Part shown: piece by piece, positions 34,743 to 44,720 of the stretch
Layout: every line of letters starts with the position of its first letter
How positions within the stretch are numbered: the stretch's first letter is position 1
Assembly: GCF_037027585.1 (NCBI RefSeq)
Contig: NZ_JAXCLE010000004.1
Coordinates: forward strand, 155,501 to 219,500
Direction: 5' to 3'
From: Solibacillus ferritrahens
Lineage (GTDB): Bacteria > Bacillota > Bacilli > Bacillales_A > Planococcaceae
DNA length: 64,000 nucleotides
Notes under the pieces: generated by a model
What the model was told of the DNA's origin: nothing
Seen by the model: only the letters and a program-made list of their open reading frames with translations
Database searches by the model: none
Program-made: the position numbers and the translations under genes

Positions 34743-36263
34743 ATGAATCAGATACGTATGGGTGCAATTTTGTCATATATTTCAATATTTTTAACTTTTG
34801 CTGTTGGCTTAATATACACACCAATACTAATAAGGTTGTTGGGTCAAACCGATTATGGATTATACTCATTAATATTAGCCATTGCGTCGTATTTGAGTTT
34901 ATTGGATTTAGGTGTCGGGAATGCAATTGTTCGTTATATTGCGAGAAATAGAAGTATTGGAGATTCTAAAAAAGAATCAGATTTAATTGGTCAATTTTTG
35001 ATATTTTTTTCAATTATAGGATTTTTAACAATGGTATTAGGAATGATTATTTACATGATGGTACCAGACATTTTTAAAAATAGTATTGATACTTCAGATA
35101 TAAATACTGCTCAAATTATGGTACTTGTTTTAAGTTTGAATTTTGCATTATCCTTTCCATTGAATGTTTATAGTGCAGTATTACAAGCGTATGAAAAATT
35201 TATTTTTTTAAGATTAAGCTCAATTGTAAGAATATTGCTAGTGCCAATTTTGACGTTATTCACTTTACAAGTGGGTGGGCATTTAATTACTATGACCGTA
35301 ATTACATCGTTGGTGAATATTTCTATTTTAGTTATAGGGTATATTTATGCTAAAAGATATATTGGTATAAGGGTTACTTTTTCTCCTATTGAAAAAAATT
35401 TTAAAAAAGAAATTTTTTCTTATGCATTTTTAATTTTTTTAACATCTATTGCAGATAAAATTTATTGGCAAACGGATCAAGTATTATTAGGGATAATGGA
35501 AAATTCTAATATCGTAGCAATATATGCAGTTGCTATTCAATTTATTATGATTTTTATGTCTCTATCGACTGCTATAAGTAGTTTGTTTTTACCTAAAATA
35601 TCTCAGATTGTAACTGAAAAAAATCATACTACTCAAGTAAATGATTTATTCCTTAAGATTAGTAGAGTTCAATTTTTTATAATAGCTTTGGCTTTTAGTG
35701 GTTTTATATTATTTGGTCGTGAATTTATTATATTATGGGCTGGTAAATCCTTTGAAACTGCTTATGCTATAGTTGTTATCTTAATGATTCCTTTCTTTTT
35801 TGATTTAATTCAAAATACGGGCATAGTGATATTGCAAGCTAGAGGACTTTATATGTTTAGGACCATATCGCTGCTAGCTTGTTCGTTACTAAATATAATA
35901 GTCTCTATACCAGTGATTAATTATTATGGAAGTATTGGTACTGCTATTGTAACGGCGTTTTTTGTAGCTTTAGGTAATGTATTATTACTAAATTTTTACT
36001 ATCACATTAAAATTGGATTAAATATGAAACTGTATTGGTTAAGTATAACTAAATCTTTGATTCCCATTATTGTTTTAATTTTCATAACATATATCATTAG
36101 ATTTAAATTTGAATTTGCTACATCTCTTATAGTTGCAATATCAACTTATTTAGTTTTTTATACTCTGATAGTGTATATATTTTGTTTAAATTTACATGAA
36201 AGAAATTCATTGAGAAATATAAAAATACGATTAAAGGAGTCAAAATGGAGAAAAAGGTATTAA
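34743..36263 (+). CDS. Wzx-type oligosaccharide flippase
   Basis: 506 residues with 12-14 hydrophobic helices spaced along the whole length, of the MATE/Wzx (polysaccharide transport) superfamily. The N terminus 'GAILSYISIFLTFAVGLIYT' followed by 'LLGQTDYGLYSLILAIASYL' is typical. It would translocate the lipid-linked glycan repeat to the outer face. The gene is visibly more A+T-rich than the flanking rml genes, as is the next gene, suggesting the two came together by exchange. AGAGGGAAG precedes the ATG. Confidence 0.88.
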   Translation: MNQIRMGAILSYISIFLTFAVGLIYTPILIRLLGQTDYGLYSLILAIASYLSLLDLGVGNAIVRYIARNRSIGDSKKESDLIGQFLIFFSIIGFLTMVLGMIIYMMVPDIFKNSIDTSDINTAQIMVLVLSLNFALSFPLNVYSAVLQAYEKFIFLRLSSIVRILLVPILTLFTLQVGGHLITMTVITSLVNISILVIGYIYAKRYIGIRVTFSPIEKNFKKEIFSYAFLIFLTSIADKIYWQTDQVLLGIMENSNIVAIYAVAIQFIMIFMSLSTAISSLFLPKISQIVTEKNHTTQVNDLFLKISRVQFFIIALAFSGFILFGREFIILWAGKSFETAYAIVVILMIPFFFDLIQNTGIVILQARGLYMFRTISLLACSLLNIIVSIPVINYYGSIGTAIVTAFFVALGNVLLLNFYYHIKIGLNMKLYWLSITKSLIPIIVLIFITYIIRFKFEFATSLIVAISTYLVFYTLIVYIFCLNLHERNSLRNIKIRLKESKWRKRY

Positions 36264-37327
36264 TAACTTTTTTTAAAGAGCTTGTAAATGAAGGCGGACA
36301 CTCTCGGAATAAAGCATTTAGTGAATATTTTGGAAGAAATGGCTATAAAATTATAAATTTAAAAATAAGTAATAATTTATTCACAAGATTACTTACATTA
36401 ATTAAATTTGTTTTTCTATTGGTTTCCTTAAAAAATAGTCACATAATGATTCATGGTAATTTGATTTCCAGTTTTGTAATGTTAAATAAATTTTCAAGCA
36501 GAAAATATGGTTTTATGATAAAAAAATTTTTAACGGTATGTGCTAATAAAAATAAAGTATTCATTGAAATAAATGATTTAAAATATGAACAAGCAATTGA
36601 TTTGGAAATATTAACTTACTCGAAAAAGACTTTAGATATAGAAAATGATATTTTATATAAAACTAAGGGTTTGCATTATATTTTTGCCTCTAATAGCATG
36701 TCTTTATATGCTACCGAGAAATATGCTTTAGATATAAATAAAGTATATGTAGCAATTAATGGAGGCAATAAATTGAATATTTTATCTGAAATTAAAAAAA
36801 ATACGTTAAGAAGTCAACAATTAAAATTTGTTTATGCAGGTACTCTTAATAGAGGAAGACAAATAGAAGAGATGATAGAAATTTTTAGAGAAATCAAAGG
36901 CAGCGAATTACATCTTTTAGGAACATCTGGAGAATGGTTAATGAGCTATAATGTTCCTGAAAATGTTAAATACGTTGGTCAGTTAAATGAAAAAGAGGCG
37001 CATATTTATTTGTCTAAATGTGATATAGGTCTAATTCCGTATGAATCTGAAAGATTCTATTATAATCTTTGTTATCCTACAAAGGCTTCTTTTTATCTTA
37101 CATCTGGGATCCCTTTTTTATCTACAAATTTAATTGAATTAAAAAATGTAATTAATTATAGACAAATAGCAATTTTTGCAGATTTAAGTGATTGGAAAAG
37201 AACTATTGAAAAGTTGGATTATTATTCTATTTCTGAATTAAAAAGAAATGTGGAATCTGAAAAAAAAGAATTTGAATGGCAATCTGTTTTAGAGAAGTTA
37301 GAAAGCGAAATTATTAAAGGAGCTTAG
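36245..37327 (+). CDS. glycosyltransferase, GT4-like
   Basis: 360 residues, two Rossmann-like halves. The C-terminal half shows GT-B features: 'KFVYAGTLNRGRQIEEMIEI', 'LHLLGTSGEW', 'VKYVGQLNEKEAHIYLSKCD' and the donor-binding 'GLIPYESERFYYNLCYPTKA'. The acceptor domain is poorly conserved, so sugar and linkage cannot be named. It overlaps the flippase gene by 19 bases, with AAAGGAG inside that gene, and shares its low G+C. Confidence 0.72.
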   Translation: MEKKVLITFFKELVNEGGHSRNKAFSEYFGRNGYKIINLKISNNLFTRLLTLIKFVFLLVSLKNSHIMIHGNLISSFVMLNKFSSRKYGFMIKKFLTVCANKNKVFIEINDLKYEQAIDLEILTYSKKTLDIENDILYKTKGLHYIFASNSMSLYATEKYALDINKVYVAINGGNKLNILSEIKKNTLRSQQLKFVYAGTLNRGRQIEEMIEIFREIKGSELHLLGTSGEWLMSYNVPENVKYVGQLNEKEAHIYLSKCDIGLIPYESERFYYNLCYPTKASFYLTSGIPFLSTNLIELKNVINYRQIAIFADLSDWKRTIEKLDYYSISELKRNVESEKKEFEWQSVLEKLESEIIKGA

Positions 37328-37333
37328 AACAAT

Positions 37334-38221
37334 ATGAAAGGTATTATACTAGCAGGCGGCAGTGGCACACGTCTATACCCATTAACAAAAGTTGTATCAA
37401 AACAATTATTACCAGTTTACGATAAACCGATGATTTATTATCCGTTATCGGTATTAATGTTAGCTGGGATTAAAGAAATATTAATTATTTCAACACCAAA
37501 TGATTTACCACATTATGAGCAGCTTTTAGGAGATGGTTCTAACTTAGGTATCAAGTTAGAATATGCTGTTCAACCTTCACCAGATGGTTTAGCGCAAGCC
37601 TTTATTATCGGTGAGCAGTTTATTGGTAATGATTCTGTCGCTTTAATTTTAGGCGATAATTTATATTATGGTCACGGTTTAACGAAACTATTACAAAATG
37701 CGGTTTCACGAGAAGAAGGTGCAACTGTATTTGGTTATTATGTCAATGATCCGGAACGTTTTGGTGTAGTAGAGTTTGATGGAAATGGTGTTGCCAAATC
37801 AATTGAGGAAAAGCCAATACAGCCAAAATCAAATTATGCTGTAACAGGATTATACTTCTATGATAATAGGGTTGTTGATATTGCGAAAAACATTCAGCCT
37901 TCTAAACGGGGCGAGCTTGAAATTACAGATGTAAATAAAGTCTATTTAGAACAAGATAACTTACATGTTGAAATTTTAGGTCGTGGTTTTTCTTGGTTTG
38001 ACTCTGGTACACATGAATCATTATTAGAAGCATCACAATTTATCGAAACAGTAGAAAAGCGTCAAAGCTTAAAAATAGCTTGTTTAGAGGAAATTGCTTA
38101 TGTAAAGGGTTATATTACAAAAGAACAATTATTAGAATTAGCAGCGCCGTTGAAGAAAAATCAATATGGTCAATATTTAATCAGATTAGCAAACGGCAAC
38201 CAGCCAATTTATAAGTTGTAG
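37334..38221 (+). CDS. rfbA: glucose-1-phosphate thymidylyltransferase
   Basis: Makes dTDP-glucose, first step of dTDP-L-rhamnose synthesis. 295 residues with the nucleotidyltransferase signature 'GIILAGGSGTRLYPLT' at the N terminus, 'QPSPDGLAQAFIIG' and 'LILGDNLYYGHG' for substrate and metal binding. First of four contiguous rml genes (order A-C-D-B), preceded by AAAGGAG. Confidence 0.97.
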   Translation: MKGIILAGGSGTRLYPLTKVVSKQLLPVYDKPMIYYPLSVLMLAGIKEILIISTPNDLPHYEQLLGDGSNLGIKLEYAVQPSPDGLAQAFIIGEQFIGNDSVALILGDNLYYGHGLTKLLQNAVSREEGATVFGYYVNDPERFGVVEFDGNGVAKSIEEKPIQPKSNYAVTGLYFYDNRVVDIAKNIQPSKRGELEITDVNKVYLEQDNLHVEILGRGFSWFDSGTHESLLEASQFIETVEKRQSLKIACLEEIAYVKGYITKEQLLELAAPLKKNQYGQYLIRLANGNQPIYKL

Positions 38222-38232
38222 GAGCGAGCGTA

Positions 38233-38799
38233 ATGAAAAAAATTGAAACAACATTAAAGGATGCTTATATTATCGAAGCAGCTGTTTTTGGAGATCATCG
38301 AGGCTTTTTTATGGAGTCATACAATAAGGAATCATTCCAAGAAATCGGATTAGGAATCGAGTTTGTACAGGACAATCACTCCTTATCTGAAACAAAGGGT
38401 ACTTTACGAGGCTTGCATTACCAACTAGAACCAAAAGCACAAACAAAGCTAGTGCGTTGTACACGCGGCGCAATATTAGATGTAATTGTCGATGTACGAA
38501 AAGGCTCACCTACTTATGGCAAATGGGAAGGGTTTAAATTGACTGCTGAAAATAAAAAACAATTACTCGTGCCAAAAGGTTTTTTACATGGTTTCTATAC
38601 GCTGACAGAAAATTGCGAAGTACAGTATAAAGTCGACGAATATTACTCAGCTGACTGCGACCGTAGCGTGAAATGGGATGATGAAATATTAGCCATCGAC
38701 TGGGAAATTTCGACACCGCCCTTACTATCTGCTAAAGATGAAAAGGCTGTTTCATTTACTGAAATGGATAACAATTTCGTATACGGTGTGACAAAATGA
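38233..38799 (+). CDS. rfbC: dTDP-4-dehydrorhamnose 3,5-epimerase
   Basis: 188-residue cupin enzyme, third step of dTDP-rhamnose synthesis. Catalytic His in 'TLRGLHYQLEPKAQTKLVRC', and the 'GFLHGFYTLTENCEVQYK' and 'YYSADCDRSVKWDDE' segments are diagnostic. It overlaps rfbD by four bases (ATGA), so the two are translationally coupled. Confidence 0.96.
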   Translation: MKKIETTLKDAYIIEAAVFGDHRGFFMESYNKESFQEIGLGIEFVQDNHSLSETKGTLRGLHYQLEPKAQTKLVRCTRGAILDVIVDVRKGSPTYGKWEGFKLTAENKKQLLVPKGFLHGFYTLTENCEVQYKVDEYYSADCDRSVKWDDEILAIDWEISTPPLLSAKDEKAVSFTEMDNNFVYGVTK

Positions 38800-39635
38800 A
38801 AATCTTTGTAACGGGTATTAGTGGGCAGTTAGGGTACGACGTTCTTGAAGAAGGTAAAAAAAGAGGTTTCGATATTGTAGGTACTTCTTCTAAGGAATTA
38901 GATATTACAAATAAGCAAGCAGTTAAGAATTACATAACATCGGTGAATCCTGATGTAATTATTCATTGTGCAGCTTATACAGCTGTGGATAAAGCCGAGG
39001 AAGAACGTGATATTTGCTATAACGTTAATGTGAATGGGACGAAATATTTAGCTGAGGCAGCCGCTGAACTTCAGGCGAAGTTTGTTTATATTAGTACAGA
39101 TTATGTATTTGATGGACAGGGTAATCAACCTTTTAAGGAAACAGATAAGACTAATCCAATAGGCTTTTATGGAGAAACGAAATTACAAGGTGAACAAGAA
39201 GTCCAGCAACTGCTTGAAAAGTATTTTATTGTGCGTATTTCCTGGGTTTTTGGAAAGAATGGTCACAATTTCGTAAAGACAATGCTACGTTTAGCAGAAA
39301 GCAATGAAATAGTATCAGTAGTAGGGGATCAGTTAGGCTCACCGACATATACGGTTGACCTGGCTAATGTATTACTAGACATGATACAGTCAGAAGAGTA
39401 CGGTATCTATCATGCTTCAAATGAAGGTTTTTGTAGCTGGGCACAATTTGCAGAAGCTATATTTGAAATGGAAAGTAAAGCAACTGCTGTAAATGCGATT
39501 ACAACAGCAGAGTATCCGACTAAGGCTAAACGACCAGCTAATTCTAAAATGGATAAATCAAAATTAGCTGAAGTGTTTGCTATATTACCAACATGGCAGG
39601 ATGCATTATCACGATATTTAAAGGAGCTACAATAA
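38796..39635 (+). CDS. rfbD: dTDP-4-dehydrorhamnose reductase
   Basis: 279-residue SDR enzyme giving dTDP-L-rhamnose. N-terminal 'VTGISGQLGYDVLEEG' for NADPH, 'YISTDYVFDG' and 'GFYGETKLQGE' (Tyr and Lys of the YxxxK motif), 'VGDQLGSPTYTVDLA' for substrate binding. Start overlaps the rfbC stop. Confidence 0.96.
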   Translation: MKIFVTGISGQLGYDVLEEGKKRGFDIVGTSSKELDITNKQAVKNYITSVNPDVIIHCAAYTAVDKAEEERDICYNVNVNGTKYLAEAAAELQAKFVYISTDYVFDGQGNQPFKETDKTNPIGFYGETKLQGEQEVQQLLEKYFIVRISWVFGKNGHNFVKTMLRLAESNEIVSVVGDQLGSPTYTVDLANVLLDMIQSEEYGIYHASNEGFCSWAQFAEAIFEMESKATAVNAITTAEYPTKAKRPANSKMDKSKLAEVFAILPTWQDALSRYLKELQ

Positions 39636-39637
39636 AC

Positions 39638-40615
39638 ATGACTAAGAATATTTTAATTACCGGTGGTGCTGGCTTTATTGGCAGTAACTTTGTACATTAT
39701 ATGCTAGAACAGCATCAAGATTATCAAATTGTCAATTTAGATTTATTAACTTATGCTGGTAATCTTGATAATTTAAAAGACGTAGAAAATAATGAGCGTT
39801 ATACATTTGTGCGCGGCGATATCGGAAACTATGAGCTAGTAAACCACTTAGTGAAAACATATAAAATCGATATAATTGTAAACTTTGCGGCAGAATCACA
39901 CGTAGACCGCAGTATTACAGATCCAGGTGTGTTTGTCAAAACGAATGTGTTAGGGACGCAAAATTTATTGGACGTAGCAAAGGCTAATAATATTGAAAAA
40001 TATCTACAAGTATCCACTGACGAAGTATATGGTAGCTTAGGTGAAACAGGCTATTTCACAGAGACAACACCGTTAGCACCAAATAGCCCTTATTCAGCAA
40101 GTAAAGCTGGCGCGGATATGTTAGTGCTTGCATATGCAGAAACGTTTGGAATGAATGTCAATATTACACGTTGCTCGAACAACTACGGTCCATACCATTT
40201 TCCTGAAAAGCTGATTCCATTAATGGTGACGAATGCACTTGAAGGAAAAGAGCTACCTATTTATGGTGATGGTAAAAATGTACGTGATTGGTTACACGTA
40301 AAAGATCACTGCGCTGCGATTGATTTAGTAATTCACAAAGGGAAATCAGGTGAAGTTTACAATGTAGGTGGTCATAATGAGCGGACAAATAATGAAATTG
40401 TTCATTTGATCGTGGATTATTTAAAGGTTTCAAATAATTTAATAAAATACGTAGAAGATCGATTAGGTCATGACCGCCGCTATGCTATTGATCCGACTAA
40501 GTTGGAAAAAGAGTTAGGGTGGAAGCCACAATATACATTTAATACTGGGATTGTTGAGACGATAGAGTGGTATTTGGGGAATCGTGACTGGTGGGAGAAG
40601 TTGAAAAGTTATTAA
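39638..40615 (+). CDS. rfbB: dTDP-glucose 4,6-dehydratase
   Basis: 325-residue extended SDR enzyme, second step of dTDP-rhamnose synthesis. 'ILITGGAGFIGSNFVHYML' for NAD+, active site Thr-Asp-Glu in 'QVSTDEVYGSLGE' and 'YSASKAGADMLVLAYAETF' with the catalytic Tyr and Lys. The ATG at 39638 is chosen; the frame extends 45 bases into rfbD without a better ribosome-binding site (AAGGAG lies 11 bases upstream of the chosen ATG). Confidence 0.96.
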   Translation: MTKNILITGGAGFIGSNFVHYMLEQHQDYQIVNLDLLTYAGNLDNLKDVENNERYTFVRGDIGNYELVNHLVKTYKIDIIVNFAAESHVDRSITDPGVFVKTNVLGTQNLLDVAKANNIEKYLQVSTDEVYGSLGETGYFTETTPLAPNSPYSASKAGADMLVLAYAETFGMNVNITRCSNNYGPYHFPEKLIPLMVTNALEGKELPIYGDGKNVRDWLHVKDHCAAIDLVIHKGKSGEVYNVGGHNERTNNEIVHLIVDYLKVSNNLIKYVEDRLGHDRRYAIDPTKLEKELGWKPQYTFNTGIVETIEWYLGNRDWWEKLKSY

Positions 40616-40630
40616 TAGGTGGTAATTAAA

Positions 40631-41533
40631 TTGAAAAGCGTACAAATTTTACTTTCGACATATAATGGAGAGCGTTATTTAGATGAACAATTACAAAGTT
40701 TAATTGGACAAGTGGATGTAAATGTTTCTATATTAGTTAGAGATGATGGATCTAAAGATTCTACTCAATTAATCTTAGAAAAGTGGGGCAAAAAGGGAAT
40801 TATTAAATGGTATAAAGGTGAGAACTTGAAACCCGCTAAAAGTTTTTGGGATTTAGTTAAACAATCACCAAAAGCAGATTACTATGCTTTTTGCGATCAA
40901 GATGACATTTGGGAGAAAAATAAGTTAATTGTAGCAATAAATCAAATAGAGAAAGTACAAAATAATGAACCTACTTTGTATTATTCCGCATTAAATCCTG
41001 TAGATGAAAATTTAAACGCTAAAAATTATCAAAAAAATGAGAAACATGTTGATAGTTTAGGCAGGGCTATGTTGGTTAGTTATGCCGCAGGGTGTACAAT
41101 GGTATTCAATCATAAATTAATGGAGCTTGCACAAAAATCTAATCCACAGCATTTAAGAATGCATGATCACTGGCTATATTTAATTTGCTCGTCTGTAAAT
41201 GGCAAAATAATATATGATACTAATTCTTACATTAATTACCGTCAGCATTCATTTAATACAGTGGGAATTAGTGTTAGTAAAAGTCAGCAATTTAAGCGTT
41301 TAATTGGTAGTTATAACAAGGGTAACCAAGAGCGTTGGCGTCAAGTAAAAGAACTAAAAGTTATCTATAGTGAATATATACCGGAAGAAAATTTACAGTT
41401 AATCAATAGTATTGTAAATTATAGAAATTCATTAATGAATAAATTTAAAGTTATATTTAAACCCGATTTGAAAACAGGCTTTTTTACTAAAGATTGTTTA
41501 TTTTATATATCTATAATAATGGGTAAATTTTAA
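40631..41533 (+). CDS. glycosyltransferase family 2 (rhamnosyltransferase-like)
   Basis: About 300 residues from TTG 40631 (AGGTGG eight bases upstream; an in-frame GTG at 40619 overlaps it). GT-A fold: 'VQILLSTYNGERYLDEQLQS' start, 'RDDGSKDSTQ' for the nucleotide sugar, 'AFCDQDDIWEKNKL' with the metal-binding DxD-like acidic cluster. Overall layout resembles the RfbF/RgpB-type rhamnosyltransferases. It follows rfbB by 15 bases, which fits transfer of rhamnose, but the donor is inferred only from context. Confidence 0.82.
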   Translation: MKSVQILLSTYNGERYLDEQLQSLIGQVDVNVSILVRDDGSKDSTQLILEKWGKKGIIKWYKGENLKPAKSFWDLVKQSPKADYYAFCDQDDIWEKNKLIVAINQIEKVQNNEPTLYYSALNPVDENLNAKNYQKNEKHVDSLGRAMLVSYAAGCTMVFNHKLMELAQKSNPQHLRMHDHWLYLICSSVNGKIIYDTNSYINYRQHSFNTVGISVSKSQQFKRLIGSYNKGNQERWRQVKELKVIYSEYIPEENLQLINSIVNYRNSLMNKFKVIFKPDLKTGFFTKDCLFYISIIMGKF

Positions 41534-41554
41534 AACCAAGGGATGAGGTGAAAT

Positions 41555-42382
41555 ATGGAATATATAGCAGGAATAGTATTATATAATCCTAATATACCGA
41601 GATTGAGAGAAAATGTAAATTCTATTATCAACCAGGTAAATTATTTGGTTTTAGTAGACAATGGATCAGAAAATATTAATGAAGTAAAAGAAATTTACCA
41701 AGCTGAAGAGAAAATAATTTTTGTGGAAAATAATAAGAATTTAGGAATCTCAAAAGCATTAAATATAATTGTTGAAATTGCGCTATTGAAAGGATACAAA
41801 TGGGCATTATTATTGGATCAGGATTCGGTATGTCCATCTAAAATGGTTAGTAAATATAATGAATATATAATGGAAGATAAAGTGGCTATTATTTGTCCTA
41901 AAATCGTAGATAGAAATGATAAAGTGATGGATAAGTCAGATATGTTAAATACTACTGAATATGTTAATGAAGCAATAACATCAGGTTCATTAGTGAATTG
42001 TAAAATATGTGAGATGTTAGGGTTTTTTAATGAAACGATGTTTATAGATTATATAGATTTAGATTATTCAAAAAGAGTTATAGAAAATAAGTATAAAATT
42101 CTTAAAATAAATGAGGTAGAATTATTACATGAGATAGGTATGAAAAAAGAATACAACATACTAGGCCTTAAGGTTTCTACATATAATCATTCGGCTTTTA
42201 GAAAATATTACATAACCAGAAATACAATTTACTTTTCTAAAAAATATGATGATGAAAGTATAGTTTTAGCTTATTTAAAAATTTTAAAAAGAACAGTACT
42301 TGTTTTGCTTTTAGAAAATAATAAATATGCAAAAATAAGAGCCATCATAAAAGGTATAAAAGATAGTTACAAAATGTCTTAA
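41555..42382 (+). CDS. glycosyltransferase family 2 (rhamnosyltransferase-like)
   Basis: 275 residues, GT-A fold with 'AGIVLYNPNIPRLRENVNSI' and 'LVDNGSENINEVKE' at the start, and 'WALLLDQDSVCPSKM' as the metal/donor site. This resembles the rhamnosyltransferase group that includes RfbN-type proteins. Low-G+C gene with ATGAGGTG ribosome-binding site; the second of two consecutive GT2 genes. Confidence 0.82.
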   Translation: MEYIAGIVLYNPNIPRLRENVNSIINQVNYLVLVDNGSENINEVKEIYQAEEKIIFVENNKNLGISKALNIIVEIALLKGYKWALLLDQDSVCPSKMVSKYNEYIMEDKVAIICPKIVDRNDKVMDKSDMLNTTEYVNEAITSGSLVNCKICEMLGFFNETMFIDYIDLDYSKRVIENKYKILKINEVELLHEIGMKKEYNILGLKVSTYNHSAFRKYYITRNTIYFSKKYDDESIVLAYLKILKRTVLVLLLENNKYAKIRAIIKGIKDSYKMS

Positions 42383-42400
42383 TGTAATTATGGGGGTTTT

Positions 42401-43537
42401 ATGGAGAATACTATAGAGTTGAGTAGATCAGCCACTTTAAGTCTTTATTTTTCAAGTATAATTTTAGCTATTATTTTTGCTTATTTAAGTGAACAATTTA
42501 AAGTATTTTATAGAGGAAAAGTACGAATAAATCCTTTTTATTGGATGCTTTCCTTTTTAAGTTTATGGATTCCATTAGGATTTCGAGGTTACGGGATTGA
42601 CCATGAGGCATATGTAAATATGTATTATAATATTCGTAATACTTATTCATGGTTTCCAGAGCCATTATATGCATTGTTAAATTATGTTATAAGCGTTACT
42701 TTAAGCAACTTTATTTATATATATTTAATTTCTAGTTTTATAAGTTTATTTTTTATTTATTTGGCATTTGCAAATAGATTGGGAAAAAATAGTTTATACA
42801 TTAGTGTAATGATACTATCTATTTCTTACTATTTTTACATGTATGGATTGGTTCGAATGTTTATAGCTGTCGGGATAGTAATGTATGCACACAAGTTTAT
42901 TGAGGAAAGAAAACCATTTAAATATATAATATGGTGTATAGTGGCGAGTGGATTTCATTATAGTGCTTTAATTATGATACCTTTATATTTTGTATTTACT
43001 TATAAAATTAAAGAAAATTATTCTTTTAAAGATTCTTTGAACAATTTACTAATGTCTATTTTCATAGTCCCAATGGTATTTTTAGTAGGGAGTAAAATCT
43101 TTATTATGATTTTTGGCGGTGTTAGCTTTTTTGCTAGATATGCTAATTACTTTCAGCTTAATTTAACGGTAGGCAGTTTGAAAAATTTTGCTTGGGCATG
43201 GCCACTATTAATCTTAGTAATGTTATTTGGTAAACTAATTATAAAAAAAGTAGAAGATGGAAATATATTAATAAGAATGTTTTGGGTCTTCTTTAGTTTA
43301 TCAATCATATCTATTTTCTTTCCTGTATTTAGAATAGGTTTCTTCCTTTTTTATATTGGATTTTATTTATATGCTTCTTTACCTAAGCTCCTCTCTAAGA
43401 ATGATAAGATACCTATTACTTATACGTATACGGTTTTATTTTTCCTTATAGGTTTCTATTATATTTATAGTGTATTTTTTGATAGTATTTTTATCGATCC
43501 ATATTTAATTCCATATTTTTGGACAGTTCCTTACTAA
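42401..43537 (+). CDS. EpsG-type polysaccharide polymerase (Wzy candidate)
   Basis: 378 residues, about 10 membrane helices, with the EpsG-family region 'SLWIPLGFRGYGIDHEAYVN' after the second helix and the charged 'FVASGFHYSALIMIPLYFVF'-like segment (here 'VASGFHYSALIMIPLYFVF') where family members have a conserved GFHxSA motif. EpsG proteins are thought to polymerise exopolysaccharide repeats. Being the second polymerase-like protein in the cluster, it is the better candidate for the true Wzy. Very A+T-rich. Confidence 0.8.
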   Translation: MENTIELSRSATLSLYFSSIILAIIFAYLSEQFKVFYRGKVRINPFYWMLSFLSLWIPLGFRGYGIDHEAYVNMYYNIRNTYSWFPEPLYALLNYVISVTLSNFIYIYLISSFISLFFIYLAFANRLGKNSLYISVMILSISYYFYMYGLVRMFIAVGIVMYAHKFIEERKPFKYIIWCIVASGFHYSALIMIPLYFVFTYKIKENYSFKDSLNNLLMSIFIVPMVFLVGSKIFIMIFGGVSFFARYANYFQLNLTVGSLKNFAWAWPLLILVMLFGKLIIKKVEDGNILIRMFWVFFSLSIISIFFPVFRIGFFLFYIGFYLYASLPKLLSKNDKIPITYTYTVLFFLIGFYYIYSVFFDSIFIDPYLIPYFWTVPY

Positions 43538-43569
43538 ATAAATTGTCTTTAGTTTAAAGTTAGAAAGAA

Positions 43570-44697
43570 GTGAAAAGAGTGAAAGTTTTGTTTGTTGCGT
43601 CTGTGTATAGGCATTTTAAAGCATTTCATATTCCGTATATGAAATTATTCCAGAAAAAAGGTTATGTAGTATATGCCTGTGCAAATTCATCAGATCAAAA
43701 AGAAAAGAAGTATTTGGAACAACAAGGAATTGTTTGCATTGATATTTCTTTTGAAAGAAATCCTTTATCTTTAAAGAATGTGAAAGCATATAAAGAGCTG
43801 AAGAAATTGAAAGAGAATATTCATTTTGATCTTATACATACGCATACACCTGTAGCTTCTTTTCTTACAAGGAAAGTGTATGCTAATACTCAAGATACTT
43901 CTGTAATATATACAGCACATGGTTTTCATTTCTATAAAGGTGCGTCTAAATTAAGTTGGTTATTATACTTTAATTTAGAAAAAATAGCTATGAAGTGGAC
44001 AGATCATATTATAACAATAAATAAAGAGGATTTTGCAAATGCAAAGTTATTAGGTTATACAGATGAACAAATTAGCTATGTTCATGGGGTTGGGGTAGAT
44101 AGTAGCTATAATAGATTAAATCTGACTCAACGTAATAGTTTAAAAAAAGAATTGTCAATTGATGAAAATGAAATTGTCGTTTCCTATGTTGCAGAATTAA
44201 ACAAAAATAAAAATCAAATGTTTTTATTACAAAATTGGGGTGAAATAAAAAAAGCAATTCCTAATGCTAAGCTTTTATTTATTGGTACAGGTAATTCCAC
44301 TGATTTATATATGAATTATGTGAAAAAAAGAGGATTACAAGGAATTGTTTTTACCGGATATAGACAGGATGTAATGGATATTTTACAAATTACTGATATT
44401 ATTACTTTGTTGTCAGTACGTGAAGGTTTAGGGAAATGTTTATTAGAAGGTATGGTTGTAAAGTTACCTTGTATTGTCACTGATTCTAGGGGGCCAAGAG
44501 ACTTAGTTCAAGATAATTTTAACGGCTATATTATACAAAATAATGATCAAGATGATCTTGTAGAGAAGTTTATTAAGTTATTAAAAGATGAATCTTTAAG
44601 AGAGGAAATGGGAAACAAAAGTTATGAATTAGTTCAAAGCTATTTTCTTGAAAATGTAATTAATGAATATGATAATATTTATGGGAAATATTTATAA
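43570..44697 (+). CDS. glycosyltransferase family 4 (EpsD-like)
   Basis: 375 residues, GT-B fold. N-terminal 'VLFVASVYRHFKAFHIPYMK' and 'DLIHTHTPVASFLTRK', 'YTAHGFHFYKGASKLSW', then the donor half 'VVSYVAELNKNKNQMFLLQN' and the E-x7-E region 'SVREGLGKCLLEGMVVKLPC'. Closest in style to EpsD/CapM-like enzymes that add a GlcNAc-type or uronic sugar to the first lipid-linked sugar. The start may be GTG 43570 or GTG 43579; neither has a strong ribosome-binding site. Confidence 0.85.
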   Translation: MKRVKVLFVASVYRHFKAFHIPYMKLFQKKGYVVYACANSSDQKEKKYLEQQGIVCIDISFERNPLSLKNVKAYKELKKLKENIHFDLIHTHTPVASFLTRKVYANTQDTSVIYTAHGFHFYKGASKLSWLLYFNLEKIAMKWTDHIITINKEDFANAKLLGYTDEQISYVHGVGVDSSYNRLNLTQRNSLKKELSIDENEIVVSYVAELNKNKNQMFLLQNWGEIKKAIPNAKLLFIGTGNSTDLYMNYVKKRGLQGIVFTGYRQDVMDILQITDIITLLSVREGLGKCLLEGMVVKLPCIVTDSRGPRDLVQDNFNGYIIQNNDQDDLVEKFIKLLKDESLREEMGNKSYELVQSYFLENVINEYDNIYGKYL

Positions 44698-44720
44698 ATA
44701 TTAGAGGGATTGATAATAAA

